Assembly (NCBI RefSeq): GCF_049985285.1
Contig: NZ_JBNIEU010000001.1
Span: 124,001-188,000 of the forward strand
Origin: Aestuariirhabdus sp049985285
Lineage (GTDB): Bacteria > Pseudomonadota > Gammaproteobacteria > Pseudomonadales > Aestuariirhabdaceae
Direction of reading: 5' to 3'
DNA: 64,000 nt
Part shown: positions 44,985 through 53,466 of the stretch, piece after piece
How positions within the stretch are numbered: the first letter of the stretch is position 1
Layout of the letters: the number at the start of each line of letters is the position of its first letter
Notes under the pieces: model-generated
Database searches by the model: none
Seen by the model: only the letters and a program-made list of their open reading frames with translations
Told to the model about the DNA's origin: nothing
Position numbers and translations under genes: made by a program

Positions 44985-45010
44985 TTAAGTCATCTAACCG
45001 AGGAATATTT

Positions 45011-45568
45011 ATGTTTACCTATTATGATGTTGATAATGCACCGGAAAAATCAAAACCATTAATGGAAGCCTCCTTAAAAGGCTTCGGCATGGTGCCTAAC
45101 CTACATAAAATATTAGCGGAAGCACCTGCCACCTATGAAGCCTATAACACGGTGTTCAACCTGTTTATGAAGCAAACCAGCTTGTCGCCGATCGAGCAGC
45201 AAGTGGTATTTATGACAGCCAACTTTGAAAACAACTGCCACTACTGCGTACCTGGGCATACCTGGATGATGCACTCAGCAAAAATGCCGGAAGACGTTAT
45301 CGAGGCATTACGTGAAGGGACAGAGATACCTGATGCCAAGCTTCAAGCTTTGCATGACTATGCTAAAGCACTACTGGATACGAGAGGGCACATTGGCGAT
45401 GAAAAACTCCAAGCGTTTATTGATGCAGGTTTTACGAAGCGCCAGGCATTGGAAGTATTGACTGGACTCGCTTCGAAACTTATTTCGAACTTCACTAATG
45501 CGCTGGCCCATACCGAGCCGGATGCGGCTTTCCAAAAATACGCGTGGACACACCCATCTCAACGTTAA
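45011..45568 (+). CDS. AhpD-like / carboxymuconolactone decarboxylase family protein
   Basis: The 185-residue helical protein carries the redox motif CHYCVPGH (CxxCxxxH) characteristic of AhpD-type peroxidase-linked proteins, within FENNCHYCVPGHTWMM. It likely reduces peroxides or a related electron acceptor. It is 26 bases after the cupin gene and belongs to the same probable operon. Confidence 0.86.
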   Translation: MFTYYDVDNAPEKSKPLMEASLKGFGMVPNLHKILAEAPATYEAYNTVFNLFMKQTSLSPIEQQVVFMTANFENNCHYCVPGHTWMMHSAKMPEDVIEALREGTEIPDAKLQALHDYAKALLDTRGHIGDEKLQAFIDAGFTKRQALEVLTGLASKLISNFTNALAHTEPDAAFQKYAWTHPSQR

Positions 45569-45578
45569 GTAATAAGCG

Positions 45579-46714
45579 ATGAACACTCTATATAAGGCGG
45601 AAGGCAGACATGCTACGTGGCTAGAGCTATTTTTTGATCTGGTCTTTGTAGCGGTCATTGGTGTCGTTACACATGACCTAGCCCATACACACAATGGCAT
45701 ATTGGTCTTGAGCAATTGCTCCGGTTTCCTTTGGTGTTCATCCCTGTCTGGTGGATATGGATGTCCCACACACTTTATGCCAACCGTTTTGACAAAGACA
45801 ACCGGGAACATCGCCTTGTCAGCTTAATGATTATGAGTCTGATGGTGGTGTGGTCAACGTTTGTTGAAGATAGCCTTGGTCTGGGTTTCGTTTACTTCGC
45901 ATTGCTTTACGGCGTCGTACGTTTGATATTGGCTTACCTTTATTGGAATATTTACCGAAGTCCAGAAGGCGACGTTGTATTTGCCAAAGATGTTAGCATA
46001 GCAATTGGCTTCGGAGCTTTGATGAGTATCAGTTCCGCATTCATCGACAGTTCTTTCAAGTTCATTGTGTTTTATCTTGGAATCGTGATTGATGCAGGAT
46101 GGCAAATAGCTTTGCGTAAAAAACTGAATTCACATCCAATTGATAGAGCCCACCTTGTGGAACGGATTGGCCTGCTTGCCATCATCATTTTAGGAGAGTC
46201 GGTTATCGCCATGGTAGGATCGCTCGATCAAGAACTATGGAATACCATGGACATCGTTTCCGCAGCGACCGGATTCTTATTGATTGGAGCTATCTGGTGG
46301 ATCTACTTTGACAGTTTCCCAATCCTTGAACGTGCAAAACGCTTAACAACTGGCAACGTATTGATCTTTACTCACCTACTGATCTGTATGGGCTTGTTGG
46401 TTTTGGCGAATATGATTCGACATGCCATTTTGGGTGACCTAGATCGGCCAACCTTCGGGCTACTGGCGGTTACAGGCCTGTGCTTGTTCTATCTTGGGAA
46501 GCAAATTCCTTACTGGTATGCCTTTCCACCTTGGCGTTCGGCTATCGTTACGAACACAGTTGTGTGTGTCAGTATTACAGTTACCAGCTCTTTCCTCCCC
46601 AAAATCGAATATTCACTTATTGGGATGACAGTCGGTATGCTCGTATACGTTCATCTTACCTTCAAACGCATTCTCTCAGTTAACGTAGAAGCATTTTTAG
46701 ATGAGCATCACTAA
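45579..46714 (+). pseudogene. Low-temperature-requirement A (LtrA) family membrane protein, frameshifted
   Basis: The first frame encodes the LtrA N-terminus (WLELFFDLVFVAVIGVVTHDLAH) and is interrupted near 45690-45710. A second frame continues with LLRFPLVFIPVWWIWM and the rest of the multi-span protein to 46714. The total length is 3n+2, consistent with one deleted base near AATGGCATATT. It has many membrane segments. Function of the family is poorly defined. Either a pseudogene or a sequencing error. Confidence 0.82.
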
Positions 46715-46755
46715 TCAACTAAACTATTTATAGTATTTAGACGGGAGAGTTATTT

Positions 46756-47157
46756 ATGGCCGACACCTATAATGTCCATTGCGACTGTAAAGCATTGGAA
46801 GTTGAGATGATTGGAGCCCCCAAGGTTCACGCCTATTGCCACTGTGAAGATTGCCGAGAGATTTTACAAGTCCCTTTCCATTCAGTACTCGCTTGGGAAG
46901 AGCATCAACTCGACTTCACCAAAGGGCAAAGTAATGCTGTTGAATTCCAGCACCCTACGAAAAGGATGAAACGTATTTTCTGTAAACACTGTGGAGACGT
47001 GCTTTACAACACGAATGCTATGGGATGGAAACTAGTGTCGCAACACATGTTTAGAAAATGCAATAACGACCAATTACCGAGCAGTTTTAAGTCTAACGCG
47101 CATTTTTTCTATGATCGTAGAATCGTTGATATTAACGATGACTTAGCGAAACGATAA
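46756..47157 (+). CDS. GFA-family (glutathione-dependent formaldehyde-activating-like) zinc protein
   Basis: The 133-residue protein has the family zinc ligands: CDC near the N-terminus, CHCEDC (about 28-33) and FCKHCGDVLY (about 76-85). GFA-like proteins handle thiol adducts or zinc, but the actual substrate here is not known. It is the last gene of the redox cluster, with a GGGAG site and a terminator region 220 bases downstream. Confidence 0.85.
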   Translation: MADTYNVHCDCKALEVEMIGAPKVHAYCHCEDCREILQVPFHSVLAWEEHQLDFTKGQSNAVEFQHPTKRMKRIFCKHCGDVLYNTNAMGWKLVSQHMFRKCNNDQLPSSFKSNAHFFYDRRIVDINDDLAKR

Positions 47158-47374
47158 GGACAATACGCAGCAAGGTCTTAGGACTCCAAGTGAGTTTTGA
47201 TGAGCAGAAAAAGGAGGGCAACAATTGTCAACCGAGCTTCTGCTAGCTTCTGACAAATCAGACTCCGAAGCTCCTGCGTAAGCATAAACCCTCGCGAGCT
47301 TACTCAAGCTATTGAGGGACTGATTCAGTTGCTATTGCGGGAACCGAACCGGCGCCCTAAGCCACCACCAATAC

Positions 47375-47410
47375 AAAACCTCAACCCGCAAGGGTTGGGG
47401 TTTTTTATTG
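47375..47410 (+). terminator. Terminator closely similar to the ssrA terminator
   Basis: The stem AAAACCTCAACCC / GGGTTGGGGTTTT with a 4-base loop is followed by a T-tract and ATTG. The 17 bases GTTGGGGTTTTTTATTG are identical to those after ssrA (31542-31558), and a CCACCA-like stretch with AATAC precedes it, as in the ssrA copy. Confidence 0.85.
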
Positions 47411-47713
47411 GCCGATTGTGGAGTTGAGCCCGTGGAGCGGGTTCAGCCGAGCCGCTTGCGGCGAGACAACGCCGGAGCCCGCGACGGCGGCCCCGTAGGG
47501 ATGAGCGGCAACATGACTACTGGAATAACCTCTGTTTTTATAAATCGTATCGACAAGCCGCCAGCCTTTCCCGACCTGAGAACCGATAAATTCCGCACAA
47601 GCCATAAATTGGGCGCTGACCGAGTCGAAAGGATCGCGATCGTCTTTTCCTACTGATGAGCGGGAATAGATAGCGCAACGCTTTATAGTTGATTGCTTAT
47701 TATTATGCGCCAT
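47405..47713 (-). pseudogene. Serine recombinase N-terminal fragment (copy 1)
   Basis: Starting at ATG 47713 the protein reads CAIYSRSSVGKDDRDPFDSVSAQFMACAEFIG and continues to GYSSSHV, the start of a large serine recombinase catalytic domain with the nucleophile Ser in YSRSS. Similarity ends around residue 68 and the large C-terminal DNA-binding part is absent. It lies ten bases after the Fic gene stop codon. Confidence 0.8.
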
Positions 47714-47723
47714 TAAAATGTAC

Positions 47724-49094
47724 TCAGCCTTTATTGGACTGATGCTCAGCCTTCCATGCGGAAAGTTCTGAAGGGCGCAAACCATAGCGAGCCAATACAC
47801 CCTCATGCAATCGCCTCAACTCTTCGATGACTAACGCTTGTAAATCTTTCTGTTCAGATTCAGGAATTTGCGCTTTAACAGCTTGCTGTATAACAGCATA
47901 GGGATCTTGTTCGGGGTTGGTAACAACCAAGTGAATCGTTTGCTTAATAAAATCTCGCCATGTCAGACGCAAGGGATCCGGATCTGCCAAATCCTGCTTA
48001 ATAGCTAAATACTCTTGCGTGGAACGCTCATAAGCCCACACATAAAGATCACGCAATAATTCGACCCGAGCCATTTCGTACACACCTAGCGTGGCTCGAC
48101 TATAGGCTTGCTCGGGCACATCAAGAAACGTCAGCGGACAAAGGTTGGCGCGAAACAAAGGTAGATTTGCAGCTAAACGAGAAGTTCGCTTATTGATATC
48201 GGCAAATGGCTGCAAATAGGGTAAATGAACCATCATGAAAAAAGACTGCTCAAAGGCATCACTAATTTGGCTGGCTTTATTTAGTGCAAGCTTCAAAGCA
48301 TCTTCGATTTGTGCCGAAACCGACAGTGGTCTGTAGACGCTCTTGCCAATATCAACAGCGTGCTGGCGAATACGCCCTTCATCCGCCGGGTTGGGCAGCA
48401 AGTTTTCTGACAACGCGCTGTGTATATTCATCAAGGTATAGCGATTGAATTCAACTGTATCGATATTCTCGACCAAAAACTCGATAGCCGACTTATGGTT
48501 CAAAATCATTTGCGTTTCAATCGCCGCTTTACCCTGAGCTGATCTTCCATGTTCAATCAGTTCGCTAGTATCTAAACGGGAATAGGTATTGCCTTCTAAG
48601 TGACTTGAGGCCCACGATAGGTCAATCAACAACCGATTCAAGATGGCGCGAGAGTACGTACCAGCCGGTTCCTGGCTATCCGTAGTTTTCCCCATTTTGT
48701 GCAATTGCCGACGCAATGACGCTGACAAATACCAGGTCTTATTGGGCTGATAGGCTTGCAGAAAATCCAATTGGTAACCTACAGGCTTGCGGGCTTCTAA
48801 CGGCTGATTGATGTAACTTAAAATATCCTGACTGTCTGCAGATATCGGAATGAAAGCAGGAAACGTATCGCCATCGTTTATTTGAATGGCCGATTTTTTC
48901 GGAAGTTCCGCGCCAAAATAGCGCCTCCCCCTACCATCTCCGCGAGCAATTACTTGTCCATTTTCAACCAGATTAGCAACTTGCCTCTGAGCCGAGCGTC
49001 TAGCTATATCAGGATGCATGACCATGAGCTCTGCCATCGACACTCCATTGGAGGATGCTTTGATGCTGTTCAATAATTCAGAGGTAAATGACAT
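47724..49094 (-). CDS. Fic-family protein with HTH, catalytic histidine replaced
   Basis: The 456-residue protein (from MSFTSELLN) has an N-terminal winged-helix region, a Fic_N-like part, the class II inhibitory motif SxxxEG (SSHLEGN, about 163-168) and the Fic active loop. The loop reads YLQPFADINKRTSR (about 294-306): the canonical HxFx(D/E)GNGRxxR has Gln where the catalytic His should be, and Ile-Asn-Lys for Gly-Asn-Gly. I recall a Fic subgroup with this loop from memory. Fic proteins AMPylate or otherwise modify targets; activity here is uncertain. It is bracketed by two recombinase fragments. Confidence 0.85.
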   Translation of the reverse strand: MSFTSELLNSIKASSNGVSMAELMVMHPDIARRSAQRQVANLVENGQVIARGDGRGRRYFGAELPKKSAIQINDGDTFPAFIPISADSQDILSYINQPLEARKPVGYQLDFLQAYQPNKTWYLSASLRRQLHKMGKTTDSQEPAGTYSRAILNRLLIDLSWASSHLEGNTYSRLDTSELIEHGRSAQGKAAIETQMILNHKSAIEFLVENIDTVEFNRYTLMNIHSALSENLLPNPADEGRIRQHAVDIGKSVYRPLSVSAQIEDALKLALNKASQISDAFEQSFFMMVHLPYLQPFADINKRTSRLAANLPLFRANLCPLTFLDVPEQAYSRATLGVYEMARVELLRDLYVWAYERSTQEYLAIKQDLADPDPLRLTWRDFIKQTIHLVVTNPEQDPYAVIQQAVKAQIPESEQKDLQALVIEELRRLHEGVLARYGLRPSELSAWKAEHQSNKG

Positions 49095-49109
49095 AGTGGC
49101 TTGGCGCAA

Positions 49110-49298
49110 TTAAAATTTGTGAATGGCGCAATTATGGCGCAATTTAAACAAACGCGCCACTACAAGAGAACCTTCTGGCGCGATTCTGTCGCAAGCCAAA
49201 AACTGGGCGCTGACTGAATCAAAAGGATCACGATTATCCTTCTCCACAGACGAGCGAGAATAAATGGCACTGCGTTTAATGGGCAGCGACTCAGACAT
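49110..49298 (-). pseudogene. Serine recombinase N-terminal fragment (copy 2)
   Basis: ATG at 49298 encodes SLPIKRSAIYSRSSVEKDNRDPFDSVSAQFLAC, closely matching copy 1 at 47713 and diverging after about residue 33. The frame ends at 49110, 15 bases before the Fic start codon. The two copies differ at many bases, so they are related but not a recent duplication. Confidence 0.78.
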
Positions 49299-49299
49299 A

Positions 49300-49330
49300 C
49301 AAATACAAACATTGACAATCTTTGTATTTG
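49300..49330 (+). promoter_or_regulatory. 10-bp perfect inverted repeat before the first ParD gene
   Basis: CAAATACAAA and TTTGTATTTG flank an 11-base spacer that contains TTGACA. It lies about 45 bases upstream of the ParD start. ParD-type antitoxins bind such repeats to repress their own operons. Confidence 0.6.
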
Positions 49331-49373
49331 AGCCCAGCCTGACCTGTATAAATGTCTACCCTTGGAGGTCACC

Positions 49374-49643
49374 ATGCACGTGTCACTGACACCCGAACTC
49401 GAAGCTCGAGTTAAAGCCAAAGTGGAAAGCGGCTTGTACAACAATGCCAGTGAAGTAATCCGGGAGGCATTGCGCTTCATGGATGCTCATGAAGAGTGGG
49501 TTCAAGAGGTAAAAATTGCTCTCCTGCGCAAGCAAATCCAGGTAGGAGTAGAACAACTAGAAAACGGGGAAGGCACAGTGATTGACTCGAAGGACGCTTT
49601 GAATTCTCTGTTTAACAAACTCAATCCACAGGTCAAAAGCTGA
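49374..49643 (+). CDS. ParD-family antitoxin, no adjacent toxin
   Basis: The 89-residue ribbon-helix-helix protein reads MHVSLTPELEARVKAKVESGLYNNASEVIREALRFMDAHEE. The start at 49374 has a GGAGGT ribosome site. No ParE frame follows it; the next gene is a second ParD. It is therefore an orphan antitoxin or the remnant of a broken module. Confidence 0.88.
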   Translation: MHVSLTPELEARVKAKVESGLYNNASEVIREALRFMDAHEEWVQEVKIALLRKQIQVGVEQLENGEGTVIDSKDALNSLFNKLNPQVKS

Positions 49644-49666
49644 TCAAATATTGGCCAACGAGCAAT

Positions 49667-49693
49667 ATATTCATATTTGTTACATATGAATAT
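49667..49693 (+). promoter_or_regulatory. 10-bp perfect inverted repeat before the second ParD gene
   Basis: ATATTCATAT and ATATGAATAT are separated by seven bases and end 12 bases before the start codon at 49706. It is the likely ParD operator for this second module. Confidence 0.6.
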
Positions 49694-49705
49694 AAGAGGT
49701 AAATC

Positions 49706-49954
49706 ATGGCGACTACCAGCTTAAGTTTGGGCGAACATTGGGAAGTGTTTATCAAGAATGAAATTTCTAGTGGTCGTTACGGCTCCGCCAGTGAAGTGGT
49801 ACGCGATGCCCTTCGAGCCATGGAAGAACGCAAAAGCAAACTAGAGGCCCTGCGCTCACACTTGGCCGAAGGGGCTACTCAGGCAGGTAATGGCGAGTTT
49901 GTTGATAATTTCTCAATGGATTCACTCATCAACGACCTGGACGCTGAGTCCTGA
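49706..49954 (+). CDS. parD: ParD-family antitoxin of a parDE module
   Basis: The 82-residue protein has the ribbon-helix-helix ATTSLSLGEHWEVFIKNEISSGRYGSASEVVRDALRAMEE and an acidic C-terminal toxin-binding tail (FSMDSLINDLDAES). The stop codon overlaps the toxin start (TGATG), typical for parDE. Confidence 0.9.
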   Translation: MATTSLSLGEHWEVFIKNEISSGRYGSASEVVRDALRAMEERKSKLEALRSHLAEGATQAGNGEFVDNFSMDSLINDLDAES

Positions 49955-50269
49955 TGGCCCAAAAAACCAAAATAAAAGTCAGAGCTACTTCCGCGCGCAC
50001 GCGACGACTTAAAGAATATCGGCAGCTATACAGAGCAAACATGGAGCAAAGCCCAACGAAACCGGTACTTAAAAAGTATTGATGCTCGCTTCCACTGGCT
50101 TACTGAAAATCCTCAGCTGGGCAAGCACCGAACGGATATCTGCGAGGGGTACTACAGCTTTCCCGAAGGCCAGCACGTAATCTTCTATCTGACTGGCAGC
50201 AACACCATCGATATCTTCGGCGTCCCCCAAAAAGAAATGGACATCGTCAGTTACTTTATAGAAGGCTGA
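49954..50269 (+). pseudogene. parE: ParE-family toxin, frameshifted
   Basis: Starting at ATG 49954 (MAQKTKIKVRATSAR) the frame breaks near 49999-50012. The next frame gives DLKNIGSYTEQTWSKAQRNRYL and continues through LTENPQLGKHRTDICEGYYSFPEGQHVIFY and DIFGVP to TGA at 50269. Total length is 3n+1, consistent with one inserted base. ParE toxins target gyrase. The broken reading frame suggests the toxin is inactive. Confidence 0.85.
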
Positions 50270-50554
50270 TTCCCCGACCTGAAAAGCTCTGAAGCAGCAA
50301 ACAAAGGCTATTACTAGCCAGCACCGACTGAGCAACTCTCGAACGACTTTTCATATTGATAATCGCCACCCATTTAAAAGGTGCATTATGGAGGCCCTCA
50401 CTCGTGGTCCCATATTGATACTTCCTGTTAGCGGGTCCAGCTATTACTTGGCCCGGCGAGCGCTTTGGTGAGCCGTGGGGTGCGCATTAGTAGCAACGCT
50501 GGACCGCCTCGGTGCTAGAATGCGGTTATTACCACCCCAGTAAGGATACGAACG

Positions 50555-51634
50555 ATGGAACCCGAGCACACACCCAGCGATAACAAGGCAACATTCCAGG
50601 CTCTGGAGGTAACCATTCGACTGGCACTGGCCTTTGGGCTGGTGGTTTGGTGTTTCCAGATCCTGCAGCCGTTTTTAGCCACTATCATCTGGGCGCTGGT
50701 GATCTCATCGGCCCTGTTTCCGGTATACCTATGGCTAAAACGCAAACTCGGCACCGGCCCGGGGCTCAGCTCGGTGATTTTTACCAGCCTGACCCTGCTG
50801 GCACTGATGACCCCCACCCTGATGCTGTCCGGCACCTTAATTGGGTCGGCCAGGGAGTACGCCAACCAACTTCAAAGCGGCTCGCTACAGCTTCCCCCGC
50901 CGTCCGAAAACGTGCGCGAGTGGCCGCTGATCGGCGAGAGCCTTTACGACACCTGGACCCTGGCCAGTGAGAACCTCGGTGAAGTGCTGACCAAATTTGA
51001 GGAGCCCATCAAGGAGGGGGGACGCTGGCTGATCTCCAGCGCAGCAGGCGCAGGCTTCGGTATCATCCAGTTTGCTGTTGCCATGATTATCGCGGGAGTC
51101 TTTCTGGCCTATTCGGACCGGGGTGAACACTTTGCCGACCGGTTGGGCCGGCGCCTGGCAGGGGGGGCTGGGGCTGAGTTTGCCCAGCAAGCCTCGGCTA
51201 CTGTGCGCAGCGTGGCACAGGGCGTGCTGGGTGTGGCCTTTATTCAGGCCTTTCTCGCGGGCATTGGGTACCTCGCTATCGGGATTCCCGGAGCCGGCCT
51301 ATGGGCACTGTTGACCCTGATCATGTCGACAGCACAATTCCCCACGCTGGTGATCATTCCCACCATTATCTATGTCATCAGCACCGCGGACCCGGTGGCC
51401 GCAGCGGTCTACACCGTGTACGCGCTCTGTGTTTCGCTGGTGGATAATATTCTCAAGCCGATGCTGCTGGGACGGGGTACCGATGCACCTATGCCGGTTA
51501 TCTTTCTAGGGGCTATTGGTGGCTTCATTCTTTCGGGCATCGTGGGCCTTTTCGTCGGCGCGGTAGTGCTGGTGCTGGGGTATCAGCTATTTATGATGTG
51601 GCTCTATCTAGATGCCCCCGAGCTGCGGCCCTGA
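50555..51634 (+). CDS. AI-2E family (PerM-type) membrane transporter
   Basis: The 359-residue protein has the family layout of about eight membrane segments with a central hydrophilic region. The AI-2E signature LLGRGTDAPMPVIFLGAIGGFILSGIVGLFVGAVVL is near the C-terminus. Members are implicated in export of signals or Na+/H+ exchange; the substrate cannot be assigned. The start has an AAGGA site. It marks the return to chromosome-like, GC-rich DNA after the accessory block. Confidence 0.9.
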   Translation: MEPEHTPSDNKATFQALEVTIRLALAFGLVVWCFQILQPFLATIIWALVISSALFPVYLWLKRKLGTGPGLSSVIFTSLTLLALMTPTLMLSGTLIGSAREYANQLQSGSLQLPPPSENVREWPLIGESLYDTWTLASENLGEVLTKFEEPIKEGGRWLISSAAGAGFGIIQFAVAMIIAGVFLAYSDRGEHFADRLGRRLAGGAGAEFAQQASATVRSVAQGVLGVAFIQAFLAGIGYLAIGIPGAGLWALLTLIMSTAQFPTLVIIPTIIYVISTADPVAAAVYTVYALCVSLVDNILKPMLLGRGTDAPMPVIFLGAIGGFILSGIVGLFVGAVVLVLGYQLFMMWLYLDAPELRP

Positions 51635-51702
51635 GCGTGACCGCAGCTTGAGTGGAACCCTGCCAGCTTCCCGCAAGGATGGGCAGAAACAACGGGGCGT
51701 AT

Positions 51703-52413
51703 TCAGTTGCTATTAGCCTGGGCGGCAAGCAACTGTGCCAGTGCCTCCAGGCCGCGGTCTTGCGCGTGCTCCATCGCCGTCACCCCCTGAAAATCGGTGA
51801 TGCCCGCATCAGCACCATGAGCCAATAGCAGGCTTAGAATCTGCTGGTGCCCAGGACCGCCATCGGACAGCAGTACCACCTCCATCAGGGCTGTCCACCC
51901 CAGTCGATTCACGTGGTTCACGTCCACATCAGATTGTTCGAGCAGCAGGCGCACCGCCTCGACATGCCCCTTCTCCGCCGCGGGAATCAGCGCCGTACCA
52001 CCATAGTAATTCAGTATATCGGTACGGGCTCCGGCAGCAATCAGCAGCCCCAATGCATGGGTATCCCCGTGTGCGCCCGCGTACAGCAACGGCGTGGGAT
52101 CAATCACACCCGCTGCCAACCCCGACTCATAGTGATCGACATCCACTCCGAGCCCGATCAACAGCCTCATCGCCTCGTAAGCTTTGCGGTGGGTTACGCG
52201 CAACAACACCGAGCGACCCTGGGAATCAACCTCATCGAGCCGTCCCCCCTGCTTTAGTTGCTCCAGCGCCTGCTGGTCATGGGAGATGGCCGCGTTATAT
52301 ATCGCCGCAAAACGGGGCGACCCACCGCTGCCCCTATCATCGCCGGCCCAGCTCAATGGCAGCCAGCACAGCAGCAGTAACTGAATCCAAACTTGCCCAT
52401 ACTTTCTACCCAT
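51703..52413 (-). CDS. Exported ankyrin-repeat protein
   Basis: From ATG 52413 (GGGAGGGGAG upstream) the 236-residue protein has a signal peptide (VWIQLLLLCWLPLSWAGD) and four to five ankyrin repeats, such as YGGTALIPAAEKGHVEAVRLLLEQSDVDVN and GWTALMEVVLLSDGGPGHQQILSLLLAHGADA. It is predicted periplasmic and may mediate protein binding. No enzyme domain is seen. Confidence 0.88.
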   Translation of the reverse strand: MGRKYGQVWIQLLLLCWLPLSWAGDDRGSGGSPRFAAIYNAAISHDQQALEQLKQGGRLDEVDSQGRSVLLRVTHRKAYEAMRLLIGLGVDVDHYESGLAAGVIDPTPLLYAGAHGDTHALGLLIAAGARTDILNYYGGTALIPAAEKGHVEAVRLLLEQSDVDVNHVNRLGWTALMEVVLLSDGGPGHQQILSLLLAHGADAGITDFQGVTAMEHAQDRGLEALAQLLAAQANSN

Positions 52414-52539
52414 CTCCCCTCCCGGCAGCGCTATCAGTGCCACCACCACTTAGTCGGAGTTTAGCAGCCCCCGGTTGACGCACCCTGTCGAATCCCGTGT
52501 AATTGGCCCCTCGCCATCGCTCAAGAGCTGTTTGTACCT

Positions 52540-52797
52540 ATGTTTGAAGTACATATCGACCCAACTGCCCCCGCCAGTGCTACAACTCGTATTCGGGTGA
52601 ACGGTTCAGCACTGGAGCTCCGTACGGCGATTCAGGTGCTGGGAGAGCTGGGCTGGGATAACGAGCTGGCAACCCCCGCAAAGGATGTAAACCAGGATAT
52701 GGTGCAAGCCGAGTTTTTGGTGGAAACCTCAATGATTGATGAGTTCAAAAAGGACGTTAATGCCCTGCAAGAGGAGCTCTCGTCAAACGGTTCGTAA
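52540..52797 (+). CDS. Hypothetical protein, 85 residues
   Basis: Not recognised. The product reads MFEVHIDPTAPASATTRIRVNGSALELRTAIQVLGELGW, with alternating beta-like and helical stretches, an acidic C-terminus and no signal peptide. It is encoded by a short single gene convergent with the LuxR-type response regulator and divergent from the ankyrin gene. Confidence 0.6.
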   Translation: MFEVHIDPTAPASATTRIRVNGSALELRTAIQVLGELGWDNELATPAKDVNQDMVQAEFLVETSMIDEFKKDVNALQEELSSNGS

Positions 52798-52818
52798 TCG
52801 CGACTGAGGGCCAGGGTT

Positions 52819-53466
52819 TTACATGCCAGAGAAATGCTCACGGGCGATCAATGTTGCCTCTACACGATTGCGCACCTGAAGTTTTTGCAAAATATTGGTC
52901 ATGTAGTGTTTGACCGTTTTCTCCTGCAACTCCAGTTGTGCCCCCACCTCCTTATTACTGAGCCCCTGCGCTACCAACCGCAAAATCTGCTCTTCCCGCG
53001 CAGTAAGCTCCGACAGCGGGTCGTTGATCTGCCGAGAGTTGGACTGCAGGTTCATTTCAGATAGTAAGCGCGCCGCCAGCGAGGGAGACACATAGGAGTC
53101 ACCGCGGTGCACTTTCCGCAATACATCAGCCAGCTCCGCGCCACCTATCCCTTTAAGAACATAACCCCGTGCACCGGCCTTCAACGCTGCCATTACATCA
53201 TCATCATTTTCTGAAACCGTCAGCATCACAATTTTCACCACCGGACAGGACGCCGCGATCTGCCGGGCAGCTTCGATGCCGCTACCGGGCATACTGATAT
53301 CGAGCAGGATCAGATCGGGGAGTAGTGACTGCGCTAACTGCACCGCTTCCTCAGCGCTTGTGCCCTGCCCCACCACATCAAAATCTCCCTGATCAGAGAT
53401 CGTTTTCGCCACCCCTTCACGATACAAAGGGTGGTCGTCAGCCAGTGCCAGGCGAATCAAGCTCAC
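52819..53466 (-). CDS. NarL/LuxR-family response regulator
   Basis: The 215-residue protein has a receiver domain with acidic pocket D10-D11 and the phosphoacceptor D56 (LILLDISMPG), and a C-terminal LuxR helix-turn-helix (ELTAREEQILRLVAQGLSNKEVGAQLELQEKTVKHYMTNILQKLQ). The start is GTG at 53466, overlapping the kinase stop codon by four bases (GTGA). The signal it answers to is unknown. Confidence 0.94.
   Translation of the reverse strand: MSLIRLALADDHPLYREGVAKTISDQGDFDVVGQGTSAEEAVQLAQSLLPDLILLDISMPGSGIEAARQIAASCPVVKIVMLTVSENDDDVMAALKAGARGYVLKGIGGAELADVLRKVHRGDSYVSPSLAARLLSEMNLQSNSRQINDPLSELTAREEQILRLVAQGLSNKEVGAQLELQEKTVKHYMTNILQKLQVRNRVEATLIAREHFSGM

Noticed and set aside
47341..47370. 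A tRNA 3' end before the 47.4-kb terminator
   Set aside because: The CCACCACCA-like sequence is suggestive, but the expected T-loop is on the wrong strand and no cloverleaf could be drawn.
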